From positions 46,726 to 110,725 of the forward strand of contig NZ_VUKF01000009.1 in NCBI RefSeq assembly GCF_009193185.1: a DNA stretch of 64,000 nt. The letters run 5' to 3'. The first letter of the stretch is position 1; the number at the start of each line of letters is the position of its first letter. Both the position numbers and the translations under genes were made by a program. This document shows positions 24,944-33,869 of this stretch, piece after piece. The notes beneath the pieces were generated by a model. It searched no databases, had not been told where the DNA came from, and saw nothing but the letters and a program-made list of their open reading frames with translations. Source of the stretch: Georgenia thermotolerans (GTDB lineage Bacteria; Actinomycetota; Actinomycetes; Actinomycetales; Actinomycetaceae).

Positions 24944-25835
24944 CCTCGACGACCTGCGCGACGGAACGAACTTCGGCGGCGCCATCCCCGCTGCCACCGC
25001 GGCGCCGGCCCTGCCGGGCACGAAGGGCATGGCGGGCCACGACTGGGGGATCCGCTCCCGCATGGCGCGCATCTTCCAGCCCACCGACGGCCGCACCGTC
25101 ATGCTCGCCTTCGACCACGGCTACTTCCAGGGTCCGACCTCCGGGCTCGAGCGCCTGGACCTCAACATCGTCCCGCTCGTGCCGCAGGCCGACGCGATCA
25201 TGCTCACCCGCGGGGCGCTGCGCTCCACCATCCCCGCCGACTCCCGCGCCGGGGTGGTGCTGCGCGCCAGCGGTGGCCCGTCGATCCTCAAGGACCTTTC
25301 CGACGAGGAGGTCGCCCTTGGCATCGACGACGCGGTCCGGCTCGACGCCGCGGCGATGGCGGTCCAGGTGTTCGTCGGCGGGGAGCACGAGACGAAGTCG
25401 GTGCGCAACCTGACCACCCTCGTCGACGCCGGCCAGGCCGCCGGGATCCCGGTGCTCGCTGTGACGGCGGTGGGCCGCGAGCTGGTGCGCGACGCGCGCT
25501 ACTTCCGCCTCGCCACCCGCATCCCCGCCGAGCTCGGCGCCCACTTCGTCAAGACGTACTACGTCGAGGAGGGCTTCGAGACCGTCACCGCCGCCTGCCC
25601 CGTTCCGATCATCATCGCGGGCGGCAAGAAGATCCCCGAGCGCGACGCCCTCGAGCTGGCCTACCGGGCGATCCAGGGCGGCGCCGCCGGCGTGGACATG
25701 GGCCGCAACATCTTCCAGTCCGCGCACCCGGCCGCGATGCTCGCCGCCGTCCGCGCCGTCGTCCACGACGACCTGCCCACGGCGGAGGCCTTCGCGCTCT
25801 ACGAGGACCTCGCCAACACCCCCGTGCTCGCGTAG
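24936..25835 (+). CDS. LsrF-like class I aldolase/thiolase (DhnA/DeoC fold)
   Basis: A 299-residue TIM-barrel enzyme, close to LsrF in length. It has MLAFDHGYFQGPTSGLERL at the N-terminus, AHFVKTYYVEEGFE with the likely Schiff-base Lys, VPIIIAGGKKIPERDALELA and GAAGVDMGRNIFQS, all hallmarks of the LsrF/FbaB (DhnA) group. LsrF itself transfers an acetyl group from the phosphorylated AI-2 breakdown product to CoA; here it likely cleaves a phosphorylated keto sugar made by the following dehydrogenase and kinase. GTG 24936 has AGAAGGAGAG upstream. The gene is translationally coupled to the permease. Confidence 0.88.
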   Translation: MADLDDLRDGTNFGGAIPAATAAPALPGTKGMAGHDWGIRSRMARIFQPTDGRTVMLAFDHGYFQGPTSGLERLDLNIVPLVPQADAIMLTRGALRSTIPADSRAGVVLRASGGPSILKDLSDEEVALGIDDAVRLDAAAMAVQVFVGGEHETKSVRNLTTLVDAGQAAGIPVLAVTAVGRELVRDARYFRLATRIPAELGAHFVKTYYVEEGFETVTAACPVPIIIAGGKKIPERDALELAYRAIQGGAAGVDMGRNIFQSAHPAAMLAAVRAVVHDDLPTAEAFALYEDLANTPVLA

Positions 25836-25874
25836 CACGCCGCAACAGGCCGCAACAGAAGGAGAGATCGACCC

Positions 25875-27557
25875 ATGGCGAGGCTGGACACCCAGCGCGA
25901 GCAGCTGTCCGACCACTACGACCTCGCGGTCGTCGGTGCCGGCATCAACGGGCTGGCGATCGCCCGAGAGGCGGCGATGCGCGGGCTGAGCGTCCTGCTC
26001 GTCGAGCGCGACGACCTCGGCGCCCGCACCTCGAGCATCTCCACCCGGCTGATCCACGGCGGGCTGAAGTACCTCGAGCGGCTGGACGTCCGCCTCGTCA
26101 TGGAGTCGATCCGGGAGCGCAAGGTGCTCCTGCGGCAGGCGCCGCACCTGGTGCACGAGTACCCCATGCTCATCCCCTTCTACCGCGGCAACAGCCGGCC
26201 GGGCTGGCTGATCGCCTGCGGCGTCCTGCTCCACGACCTCCTGGCCGTGGGCAAGCCGCTGGCGCTCAACCGCCCGGTCGGCCGCCGGGCCATCGCCCGG
26301 CGGTGGCCCGGGCTCAACCGCCGGGGCATCGCCTGGGGCGTCGTCTTCGCCGACGCCAACGTGCCGTGGACCGAACGGCTCTGCGTCGAGCTGGCCGTCT
26401 CCGCCAGCGACCACGGCGCCCACGTGCTCACCCACAGCGAGGTCGTGGACGTGACCGTCGGCCGCGCCGGCGTCTCCGGCGTCACGATCCGCAACACCGA
26501 GACCGGAGCCGTGCGCACCGCGCGGGCCGACGTGGTGGTCAACGCCGCTGGCCCCTGGGTCGACGCCGTGCTGCGCGGCACCGACGTCGGCAAGCGGTTC
26601 GTCGGGCCCACCAAGGGCTCGCACGTCGTGGTGGACCCCTTCCCCGGGGCGCCGGCCACCTGCGTCTTCTTCGAGGCCCGGGCGGACAAGCGGCCGATGT
26701 TCGTCCTGCCCTGGCAGGGGCGGTACATGATCGGCACGACCGACCTGCCCTACGACGGCAGCATCGAGGAGATCGTCGCCTCCGACGAGGAGGTCGAGTA
26801 CCTCATCGACGAGGCGAACGCCCTGATCCCCGGTGCGGGCCTCACCGCCGACGACGTGCTGTGGAGCTACTCCGGCGTGCGCCCCCTGCCGTACGTCGCC
26901 GACCTGGAGGACCCCTCGAAGGTCACCCGCGACCACCAGATCGTCGGCCACGACGGCGCCTACCGGGGCCTGTTCTCCGTCATCGGCGGCAAGCTCACCA
27001 CCCACCGCGCCCTGGGGGAGCAGGCGGTGGACAAGGTCGTGACCTTCCTGGGCCGCGGCGCAGCGACCTCCCCGACGGCGTCCGCCCCGCTGCCCGGGGC
27101 GGTCCGGGCCGGCCGCTCGGCCGGCGAGGAGTTCGCCCGGGTGTTCCTGGCCCGCTCACCGCTGGACAGCGCCACGGCCCGCCGGCTGGTCTCGGTGTAC
27201 GGCACGCGCGCCGCGCTCGTCGAGCGGCTGATCCTCGCCACCCCCGAGCTCGGCGCGGTCATCGACCCCGAGAGCGGCGCCGTGGCGGCCGAGGTGGTCT
27301 TCGCCGTCGAGCAGGAGGGCGCCCGCACGCTCGAGGACGTCCTGCTCCGCCGGATCCTCGTCGGCCTGAACGCCGACGTCGGTCTCGCCGCGGCGCCGGC
27401 GGCCGCCGAGGTGGCCCGGGTGCACCTCGGCTGGACGGAGGCGCGGGTCGCCGAGGAGCTGCGGGACTACGTCCGGGCCACGAGACGCTTCCGCCCCCGC
27501 GCCGCGGCCCCGGAACACTACGAAGACCTCACGACCGACGCAGGAGTTGCTCGATGA
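25875..27557 (+). CDS. FAD-dependent glycerol-3-phosphate / polyol-phosphate dehydrogenase (GlpD/EryB-like)
   Basis: A 560-residue flavoprotein with an N-terminal dinucleotide fold YDLAVVGAGINGLAIAREAA, the GlpD signature RTSSISTRLIHGGLKYLE and the substrate region MIGTTDLPYDGS. The C-terminal DAO_C domain is present (residues about 400-530). GlpD proteins feed electrons from glycerol 3-phosphate to the membrane quinone pool; EryB uses erythritol 4-phosphate. In this operon, with a kinase and aldolases and no glycerol facilitator, a polyol-phosphate substrate is more likely. A ribosome site (AGAAGGAGAG) precedes ATG 25875. Confidence 0.87.
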   Translation: MARLDTQREQLSDHYDLAVVGAGINGLAIAREAAMRGLSVLLVERDDLGARTSSISTRLIHGGLKYLERLDVRLVMESIRERKVLLRQAPHLVHEYPMLIPFYRGNSRPGWLIACGVLLHDLLAVGKPLALNRPVGRRAIARRWPGLNRRGIAWGVVFADANVPWTERLCVELAVSASDHGAHVLTHSEVVDVTVGRAGVSGVTIRNTETGAVRTARADVVVNAAGPWVDAVLRGTDVGKRFVGPTKGSHVVVDPFPGAPATCVFFEARADKRPMFVLPWQGRYMIGTTDLPYDGSIEEIVASDEEVEYLIDEANALIPGAGLTADDVLWSYSGVRPLPYVADLEDPSKVTRDHQIVGHDGAYRGLFSVIGGKLTTHRALGEQAVDKVVTFLGRGAATSPTASAPLPGAVRAGRSAGEEFARVFLARSPLDSATARRLVSVYGTRAALVERLILATPELGAVIDPESGAVAAEVVFAVEQEGARTLEDVLLRRILVGLNADVGLAAAPAAAEVARVHLGWTEARVAEELRDYVRATRRFRPRAAAPEHYEDLTTDAGVAR

Positions 27558-29059
27558 TCTGCCACATCGGTGTCGATGTCGGACTGACCGCCGCCAAGGC
27601 CGCCGCCTTCGACGACGACGGCCGAGAGCTGTGGACCGTCCGGGCGTCCAACCCGCGCATCGCGGTGTCGGCCGACCGCCAGGAGGTCGACATGGACGAC
27701 CTGTGGCGCGTGGTGGCCGGCGTGCTGCGCGACCTGACCGCCCACCTGGCCACGTCGGGGCACACCCCCGTCAGCCTCGCCGTCACCGGGCACGGCAACG
27801 GCCTGTACCCGGTCGACGAGGACCTGCGGCCCGTGCGCCCCGCGATCGCCTCCACGGACTCCCGGGCCCAGGACCTCGCGGCCGAGGCGCTGGCCGGGCC
27901 GGGCGAGGCGCTGCGCGACGTCACGGGCTCCATGCCCTGGGCCGCGCAGCCCGCCGTGCTCCTGCGCTGGCTCCACGACCACGAGCCGGAGTCGCTCGCG
28001 CGGATCCGCTGGGCTCTGTCCTGCAAGGACTGGCTGACCACCCGGCTGATCGGGGAGCCGAGCGCCGACTACTCCGACGCCTCCGCCATGGGCCTGCTGC
28101 GGCTGTCCACCCGCGCCTACGCGCCCGAGGCCCTCGAGGCCGTGGGCCTGCCCGGGGACCTGATCCGGCTGTTCCCGCCCGTGCGCGCCTCCGACGCCGT
28201 CGCCGGCACGGTGACGCCCGAGGCCGCGGCATCGACCGGGCTCCCGGTCGGGCTGCCGGTCGCGGCCGGCTGCATGGACTGTGTGGCCAGCCCCCTCGGC
28301 GCGGGCGCCTCCGGCCCCGGCGACGTCACGGTCATCGTCGGCACGTGGGCGATCAACGCGGTCGTCGTCCCCTCCACGGCGGTCCCCCCGCGCGTGACCC
28401 TCAACGCGCTGCTGCCCGAACCCGGCACGATGCTGGCGATGGAGGTCGCGCCCACCTCCTCGGCCAGCCTGGAGTGGCTCTCGGCGGCCGTCACCCGGCC
28501 GTCCGGGCCCACCGCGGAGCCGCGCGAGCTGCTCGAGGCCGCGGCCGACGCCCCGGCCGGCAGCGAGGGCCTGTACTTCCTGCCCTTCGTGCACGGCGCC
28601 CCGGCGATCCAGGGCGCCTCGGGCACCCTCGTCGGCGCCAGTGCCCGGCACGGGCACGCCCACGTCGCCCGCGCCGTCGCCGAGGGGGTCGCCCAGTACC
28701 ACCGCGTGCAGGTCGAGGCGCTGCGCGAGAGTGGCGCGGCGATGAGCGGCGAGCCTTGGACGCTCGCCGGCGGCGGGGCGCGCAACCCCGTCTGGGCGCA
28801 GATCTTCGCCGACGTCCTCGGCCATCCGGTCCGGCGCCAGCTGGGCACCGAGCTGGGCGCCCGCGGTGCCGCGTTCCTCGCCCGGGCGGCCCTGGACCCG
28901 GCTGCGGAGCCCTGGCGGCTGGAGCAGGACCCGAGCCTCGTGGTGCACCCGGGCGCCAACCAGGCGCTGTACGCCCGCCAGGCCCTCGTCTTCGACGCGC
29001 TGCTCGACTCGCTCCGGCCGGCGTGGACGGCGCTGCACCAGGAGGCGCGCAGTGCCTGA
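27554..29059 (+). CDS. FGGY-family carbohydrate kinase
   Basis: A 501-residue sugar kinase. The N-terminal ATPase motif CHIGVDVGLTAAKAAAFDDD, the substrate-side SLAVTGHGNGLYPVDEDL and the C-terminal WTLAGGGARNPVWAQIFADV are standard for FGGY kinases. ATG 27554 overlaps the dehydrogenase stop (ATGA), with CAGGAG upstream. EryA, LsrK and xylulose kinases all share this fold. Phosphorylation of the imported compound, or of a derived keto sugar, is inferred from the operon, but the order of reactions is not settled. Confidence 0.9.
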   Translation: MICHIGVDVGLTAAKAAAFDDDGRELWTVRASNPRIAVSADRQEVDMDDLWRVVAGVLRDLTAHLATSGHTPVSLAVTGHGNGLYPVDEDLRPVRPAIASTDSRAQDLAAEALAGPGEALRDVTGSMPWAAQPAVLLRWLHDHEPESLARIRWALSCKDWLTTRLIGEPSADYSDASAMGLLRLSTRAYAPEALEAVGLPGDLIRLFPPVRASDAVAGTVTPEAAASTGLPVGLPVAAGCMDCVASPLGAGASGPGDVTVIVGTWAINAVVVPSTAVPPRVTLNALLPEPGTMLAMEVAPTSSASLEWLSAAVTRPSGPTAEPRELLEAAADAPAGSEGLYFLPFVHGAPAIQGASGTLVGASARHGHAHVARAVAEGVAQYHRVQVEALRESGAAMSGEPWTLAGGGARNPVWAQIFADVLGHPVRRQLGTELGARGAAFLARAALDPAAEPWRLEQDPSLVVHPGANQALYARQALVFDALLDSLRPAWTALHQEARSA

Positions 29060-30707
29060 GCTGATCACCGCCGGCGTGCGCGACCGGTGGGACGACGCGG
29101 TGCCCACCGGGGACGCCCTCGACCAGTGCGTGTACGTCTCCCGCCTGCTGGGCTCCGACCCCGCCGTCGTCCTCCACGGCGGGGGCAACACCTCGGTCAA
29201 GACCCTGGACCGGGACGTCACCGGCGAACCGATCGAGCTCGTGCACGTCAAGGCCTCGGGCCACGACCTCGGCCGGATCACCCGGGCCGGGTTCGCCCCG
29301 CTGCGGCTGGACCGGCTGCGCCGGCTCGCGGCGCTTCCCGCGCTCGACGACACCACCATGGTCAACGAGTTCCGGTGCGCGAGCATCGACGCCGCCGCGC
29401 CCACGGCGTCCATCGAGGCGCTCCTGCACGCCCTCCTGCCGTTCCGGTTCGTCCTGCACAGCCACGCCGACGCCGTGGTCACGCTCACCGACACCGAGCT
29501 TCCCGACGCCGACCTGCTCGAGGTGTTCGGGCATGACGCGCTGGTGCTGCCCTACTGCCGCCCCGGCTTCGACCTGGCCCGCCGGGTCGCCCAGGAGCTG
29601 GCCGCCCGGGACGGGGCGCCGCCGTCAGCGGTGGTGCTGCGCAACCACGGCCTGTTCACCTTCGCCGACGAGGCCAAGGACGCCTACCAGCGCCACATCC
29701 GCCTCATCAACGCGGCCGAGGAGCGCATCGCCCGGTCCCGGGGTGGGGCGGCGCACGCCCCGCGCCCCGGCACGCCGGCCGTCGCCGCACCCGCCGTGGC
29801 CGGCGTGGGCGACGACCACGGGGAGGCGCTGGCCGCGCTACGAGCGGAGATCGGCCGGGCCGCGGGCTTCCCCGTCCTGGTCCGCGCCGAGAAGGACCCC
29901 GAGGTCGACGCCTTCCTGGCCCTGGACAACCTCGCCACCGTCACCCGCAACGGCACGGCCACGCTCGAGCACGTCATCCGCACCAAGCCCTGGCCCCTCA
30001 TCGGCCGGGACGTGGCGGCCTTCGTGCGGGAGTATCGGGCCCGGTTCGAGCGCTTCGCCCCGAGCTACCCGGAGGGGCTCACCGCCCTGGACCCGGCGCC
30101 GCGGGTGGTCCTCGACGCGGAGCTGGGGCTGGTGACCGTCGGGCGGACCCCGGGCGAGCTCGGGGCGGTGCGCGACATCTACCGGCACACGATGCGCATC
30201 ATCCGCGACGCCGAGGCGCTCGGCGGCTACCGCTCCGTCGGCGACGCCGACCTCTTCGACATCGAGTACTGGGAGCTGGAGCAGGCGAAGCTGCGGCGGA
30301 GCGGGGAGCGCCCACCGCTGGAGGGCCAGGTCGCCGTCGTGACCGCGGCCCAGGGCGAAGACGCCGAGCCGGTGCGCGCCGCGCTGGCGGACGCGGGGGC
30401 GCAGGTGGTGACCGGTGGCCACCAGGCACAGGCGATCAGCGAGGCGGTGGCCAGCTGGGGCGGCGTGGACCTGCTGTGTCACGTCGGTGTCGCGCCCGCC
30501 GCGGCCTATCGCCGGCACCGGGTACTCCGGCACGGGTGGGCCGGCGGCGTTGAGATCGTCCTCAGCGCAGACCCCGACGGCTGCACCGTGGTCGGCCCGC
30601 GGGGCCGGGTGCGCGCGGCGCTGGCTGATGTGGAGTCCCTCCGGGCGGCGCTGCTGCTCGTGGCCCGATCCGCCTGGAGCGAATCCGCAGGGCCGACGCG
30701 TAGGTAG
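29052..30707 (+). CDS. Class II aldolase with an SDR-like C-terminal part
   Basis: The first about 400 of 551 residues form a class II (zinc) aldolase: VLHGGGNTSVKTLDRD, the metal ligands in FVLHSHADAVVTLTDTE, and VVLRNHGLFTFADEA. From about residue 420 (GQVAVVTAAQGEDAEPVRAA) the protein turns into a shortened Rossmann/SDR-like segment. Bifunctional aldolase-dehydrogenases such as the RhaD-type enzymes are usually about 680 residues, so the dehydrogenase half is incomplete and lacks a recognisable YxxxK. GTG 29052 overlaps the kinase gene and follows AGGAGG. It ends the operon. Confidence 0.85.
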   Translation: MPELITAGVRDRWDDAVPTGDALDQCVYVSRLLGSDPAVVLHGGGNTSVKTLDRDVTGEPIELVHVKASGHDLGRITRAGFAPLRLDRLRRLAALPALDDTTMVNEFRCASIDAAAPTASIEALLHALLPFRFVLHSHADAVVTLTDTELPDADLLEVFGHDALVLPYCRPGFDLARRVAQELAARDGAPPSAVVLRNHGLFTFADEAKDAYQRHIRLINAAEERIARSRGGAAHAPRPGTPAVAAPAVAGVGDDHGEALAALRAEIGRAAGFPVLVRAEKDPEVDAFLALDNLATVTRNGTATLEHVIRTKPWPLIGRDVAAFVREYRARFERFAPSYPEGLTALDPAPRVVLDAELGLVTVGRTPGELGAVRDIYRHTMRIIRDAEALGGYRSVGDADLFDIEYWELEQAKLRRSGERPPLEGQVAVVTAAQGEDAEPVRAALADAGAQVVTGGHQAQAISEAVASWGGVDLLCHVGVAPAAAYRRHRVLRHGWAGGVEIVLSADPDGCTVVGPRGRVRAALADVESLRAALLLVARSAWSESAGPTRR

Positions 30708-30740
30708 ACCACTCGGGCTCTCGGCCTCTCCGAGGCGCGG

Positions 30741-30773
30741 GGGAGGCCACCGACCACCGGTCGGTGGCCTCCC
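30741..30773. terminator. Bidirectional hairpin terminator
   Basis: A perfect 15-bp stem (30741-30755 with 30759-30773) with an ACC loop lies 33 bases after the operon stop and 15 bases before the end of the convergent secreted hydrolase gene. It is one of the two strongest hairpins in the window and can end transcription from both sides. Confidence 0.8.
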
Positions 30774-30788
30774 GTCCAGGACGGACCG

Positions 30789-32453
30789 CTACTTCGTGGC
30801 CTGCCCCGGCGGCGTGCCGCCGTGCCCGGGCACCGTGCCGCCGTGGCCGGGCGGGAGACCCGCGCTGTCGTCGTCCGCGGCAGCGGGCACGCCGATCCGG
30901 TCCAGGAGCGTGTTCGCGACCTGCTGGAAGTACTCGGCGCCCCACTCGGTGAGGTACCCGGCGTCGATCTGCGCCGCGTCGAACTCGGCGACCAGCGCGA
31001 GGTAGTTCTCCCGGGTGCCGTACGCGGCCGCGAACTCCTCGGCGGAGACGAGGTCGACCGAGCCGTACACCGCGCCGGGCGCGGCGCCGCCGCGGTACTG
31101 ACCCAGCGGGTGCTCGATGAGGCCGTAGCGCACCCCGCCGGTGACGTTGCCGGTCGCGTCCCGGGTCAGCGCGCCGCCGGCCTGGTCGAACCACTGCGAC
31201 GGCGCGGCCTCCTTGCCGGTCCTGGCCCAGTCCACCAGAGCCTCGGTGGCCGCGATGACCGTCGGCTCGAGCGGGTAGGGGTTGAGCGCGGCGCGGAACG
31301 CCGGGTCGTGCACCTGGGTGTTCGGCAGGCGGCCCGCCTTGTAGATCTCCTCGTCGGCCGGGATCACCGGCGAGAGCAGGTCGGTGTGCGGGGTGCCCGG
31401 CACCTGCCAGTGGCGGCGGTTCTCCGGCAGCGCCTTCTCGGCGAGCGTGGCCGCACCGAAGAGCCCGGCGTCGCCCTCGGACGTCACGGTGATGAACGGG
31501 ACGTCGAGCGCGGGCTCCGAGCCGGGCACCGTCACCAGCCCGCCGGTCTCACCCTGCCGCAGCGGCCGCTCGAGGACCGCGCCGACGGTGTCGAGGTAGC
31601 CGTCGAAGACCGGCCCACGGTTGGCGTCGGTCGCCCGCTCGTGGAAGCTCGTTGCGTAGGTGTTGAGGTAGATCCCGGACTGGGACTGGCCCATGAGCAG
31701 CACGGTCTTGGCCTTCTGCCCGCCGAGGACCGCCCGCCCGTCCTTGCTGTCCAGCAGCGTGCCGACCTGGGTGAGGATGTCCCAGACCAGGCCCTCCTCG
31801 GCGCCGGGCACCACCATGAACGGGTCGAACGCCTTGGGGTTCGCGGGATCGGCGATGATCGGCTCGCGCTCGACGTCCGCGACGTCCCACGTCAGGTCGG
31901 CGTAGCGGGCGGCGTCGAAGTTCTGCAGGGCGTCGACCTGGATCGGCTTGGAGGTGACGCCGATGACGGTGTGCCCCTCATCCATCGCCCAGTCCCACAT
32001 CCGGCGCCAGTGGTCCTCGCCGGGGAAGCCGTTGGAGGCGTTGAGGATGTCGACGAGGACGACGCCGGAGGAGTCCGCCTTCTTCGCCGGCCTGCGCACG
32101 AGGATGTTGTTGACGTAGGGGACCGCCTCGGTGACCACCTGCAGCTCGCCGCCGGCGTTGTCATAGACGTTGGCGGTCCCCGAGAGGAAGTACTCCTCTT
32201 CGACGTAGCCGTGGTCGGCGACGTCGAACGGCACCCGGGCGTGCTCCATGGTCGACCACATGTGGCTGTCGGCCGTCTCGGCGATCGGTCCCGCGACCTC
32301 CGGGACGGCCGTGAGGGACACGGTGATCGGGTCGGGCGTCGGGTGCGGCGGCTTCGCCGTCGCCGGCGCGGCGGCCAGCGTCAGGCCGAGCGCGCCGACG
32401 CAGGCGGCGGCGAGCGCGGCTCTCGCCCGCCGGTGTTGCAGCAGATGAGTCAT
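30789..32453 (-). CDS. Secreted alpha/beta hydrolase domain protein
   Basis: The 554-residue precursor begins with a classic signal peptide (RRARAALAAACVGALGLTLA, cleavage near ATA-KPP), so it is exported. The mature part belongs to the long alpha/beta hydrolase-domain family: nucleophile elbow VLLMGQSQSGIYLNTY, and the probable catalytic His in HWQVPGTPHTDLLSP. The C-terminus is Gly/His/Pro-rich (PPGHGGTVPGHGGTPPGQ). ATG 32453 has GGGGGAA eight bases upstream and gives the best signal peptide. No substrate can be named; ester or lactone hydrolysis outside the cell is plausible. Confidence 0.82.
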   Translation of the reverse strand: MTHLLQHRRARAALAAACVGALGLTLAAAPATAKPPHPTPDPITVSLTAVPEVAGPIAETADSHMWSTMEHARVPFDVADHGYVEEEYFLSGTANVYDNAGGELQVVTEAVPYVNNILVRRPAKKADSSGVVLVDILNASNGFPGEDHWRRMWDWAMDEGHTVIGVTSKPIQVDALQNFDAARYADLTWDVADVEREPIIADPANPKAFDPFMVVPGAEEGLVWDILTQVGTLLDSKDGRAVLGGQKAKTVLLMGQSQSGIYLNTYATSFHERATDANRGPVFDGYLDTVGAVLERPLRQGETGGLVTVPGSEPALDVPFITVTSEGDAGLFGAATLAEKALPENRRHWQVPGTPHTDLLSPVIPADEEIYKAGRLPNTQVHDPAFRAALNPYPLEPTVIAATEALVDWARTGKEAAPSQWFDQAGGALTRDATGNVTGGVRYGLIEHPLGQYRGGAAPGAVYGSVDLVSAEEFAAAYGTRENYLALVAEFDAAQIDAGYLTEWGAEYFQQVANTLLDRIGVPAAADDDSAGLPPGHGGTVPGHGGTPPGQATK

Positions 32454-32633
32454 CGGTTCCCCCAAAGGACGACGGTGTCGGGGCCGCGCACGACGACGTG
32501 CGTGGCCGGCGGGACGGACGGCCCCGGAAGGTGCCCCTCCGAGAACCCCGTCCTGCCGGGACGATCATGGTCCGGAAGTGACCGGTCCCGGCCGGGTTGC
32601 CGTATGTTGCCGTGCTCGTCCTGCGGTGCGGGT

Positions 32634-32643
32634 GTATGCATAC
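32634..32643. promoter_or_regulatory. GTATGCATAC palindrome upstream of the ABM gene
   Basis: A 10-bp palindrome within GTGTATGCATACGAC, 65 bases before the ABM-domain gene. It resembles the reverse complement of the element at 33845-33859 (GTGTATGTCGTACAC) in front of the ABC exporter, so both may bind the TetR regulator encoded between them. The remainder of the 254-base gap (32454-32707) shows no gene. Confidence 0.35.
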
Positions 32644-32707
32644 GACGGCGGCCCTCGCCGGCTCGGCTCCCTCATCGACGAGGGACCGCTCCAGGAAGGG
32701 GTGCGTC

Positions 32708-33025
32708 ATGACCGTCTACACCTTGGGCCTGTGGCGGGTGAAGGCCGGCCGCGAGGACGACTTCGTGGCCGCCTGGCAGGAGCTGGCGCACAGCACCCAG
32801 CGGGACTTCCCGGGCTCCAGCGCGGTGCTGCTGCGCGACCGGGACACCCCCAACCTGTTCATCAGCTCCGGCCCGTGGGAGTCGATGGGGCAGGTCGACG
32901 CCTGGCGCGACTCGGAGACCTTCCGCGCCGGCACCGAGAAGATGCGCGACCTGCTCGAGAGCTTCGAGGCCCACACCCTCGACCGCGCCGCCGTGGCGGG
33001 CGACGCGCTCGGGCACAGCATCTGA
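32708..33025 (+). CDS. Antibiotic biosynthesis monooxygenase (ABM) domain protein
   Basis: A 105-residue single-domain protein with the ferredoxin-like ABM fold: VYTLGLWRVKAGREDDFVAA, SSAVLLRDRDTPNLFISSGP and WRDSETFRAG. Such small proteins act as cofactor-free oxygenases or quinone-modifying enzymes, or simply bind small molecules. ATG 32708 follows CCAGGAAGGGG. It is convergent with the TetR gene (six bases apart), and its upstream palindrome hints at control by that regulator. Confidence 0.82.
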   Translation: MTVYTLGLWRVKAGREDDFVAAWQELAHSTQRDFPGSSAVLLRDRDTPNLFISSGPWESMGQVDAWRDSETFRAGTEKMRDLLESFEAHTLDRAAVAGDALGHSI

Positions 33026-33031
33026 GCGCGC

Positions 33032-33808
33032 TCAGCCGCCCGGCGCCGCCCGCCGGAGCAGCGCCTCCACGCCGTCGAGCAGGATGGTCAGCCCCAGCCC
33101 GGCGTCGTCGACGTCGTTCGGGCCGTCGTTGCTGAAGGCGCCGGCGTCGAGCGCGGCGGTGATGGCGGGATGGTCCTGCGGGTTGGTGACGGCGCGCAGC
33201 ATGGCGTTGAAGTCGAGCAGGGCCGGGTGGTCGGAGTCGGCGCCGGCGTCCGCGGCCCGCATGGCGACGAGCATCTGGCCCTCGGTGAGCAGGTGCAGGC
33301 TGAGCCGCCCGACGATCGCCGTCTTGAGCCCCTCGGACACCCTGACGTCCTCCAGGGCGCGCAGGCCCCGCTCGATCCACCCCACCCGGTTGGGCCCCAC
33401 CGCCGCCACTCCGACGAGCTGGCCCATCCAGGGGTGCTCGACGAACAGCGCGAGCTGGTCGCGGCACCACGTCTCCAGCCGGACGCGCCACGGCAGCGCC
33501 GGGTCCTCCGGCTCCTCGGGCAATGGCGCGATGGCGTCGAGCATGAGCGCGAGCAGCGCCTCCTTGGAGGCGACGTACCGGTACAGCGCCATGGTGGTGA
33601 CGCCGAGCGCCTTCGCCACCCGCGCCATGGAGACGGCCGCCAGGCCCTCGCCGTCGGCGATGTCGATCGCCGCGCGCGTGATCGCCTCGACGCTGAGCCC
33701 CGGGCGCGGCCCCCGCCGGGGCCGCCCCGCGGGCTGCCACAGCTCCGCCGTGCCGGGCGGGAGCGTCACCTCGCCGGCGTCCGCCGGCGGTCCCTGGGAT
33801 TCCGTCAC
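33032..33808 (-). CDS. TetR/AcrR-family transcriptional regulator
   Basis: A 258-residue repressor with a 40-residue N-terminal extension. The helix-turn-helix is AVSMARVAKALGVTTMALYR followed by YVASKEALLALMLD; the C-terminal half resembles the TetR_C tetracycline-repressor-type domain. It is divergent from the DrrAB-like exporter genes with 61 bases between, which contain inverted repeats, so it most likely represses that exporter and responds to its substrate. Confidence 0.88.
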   Translation of the reverse strand: MTESQGPPADAGEVTLPPGTAELWQPAGRPRRGPRPGLSVEAITRAAIDIADGEGLAAVSMARVAKALGVTTMALYRYVASKEALLALMLDAIAPLPEEPEDPALPWRVRLETWCRDQLALFVEHPWMGQLVGVAAVGPNRVGWIERGLRALEDVRVSEGLKTAIVGRLSLHLLTEGQMLVAMRAADAGADSDHPALLDFNAMLRAVTNPQDHPAITAALDAGAFSNDGPNDVDDAGLGLTILLDGVEALLRRAAPGG

Positions 33809-33844
33809 CGGGCCAGTCTATCTGTTTATGGGGTAGACAAAAGC

Positions 33845-33859
33845 GTGTACGACATACAC
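33845..33859. promoter_or_regulatory. Probable TetR operator at the exporter promoter
   Basis: GTGTA-CGACA-TACAC is an inverted repeat ending ten bases before the exporter ATG at 33870. A second pair, GTCTA and TAGAC, brackets about 33816-33837. No ribosome site precedes ATG 33870 and the AT-rich TACACTTA-like bases lie just upstream, so the exporter mRNA could be leaderless with the operator over its -10 region. Confidence 0.5.
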
Positions 33860-33869
33860 ACTTACGTCT

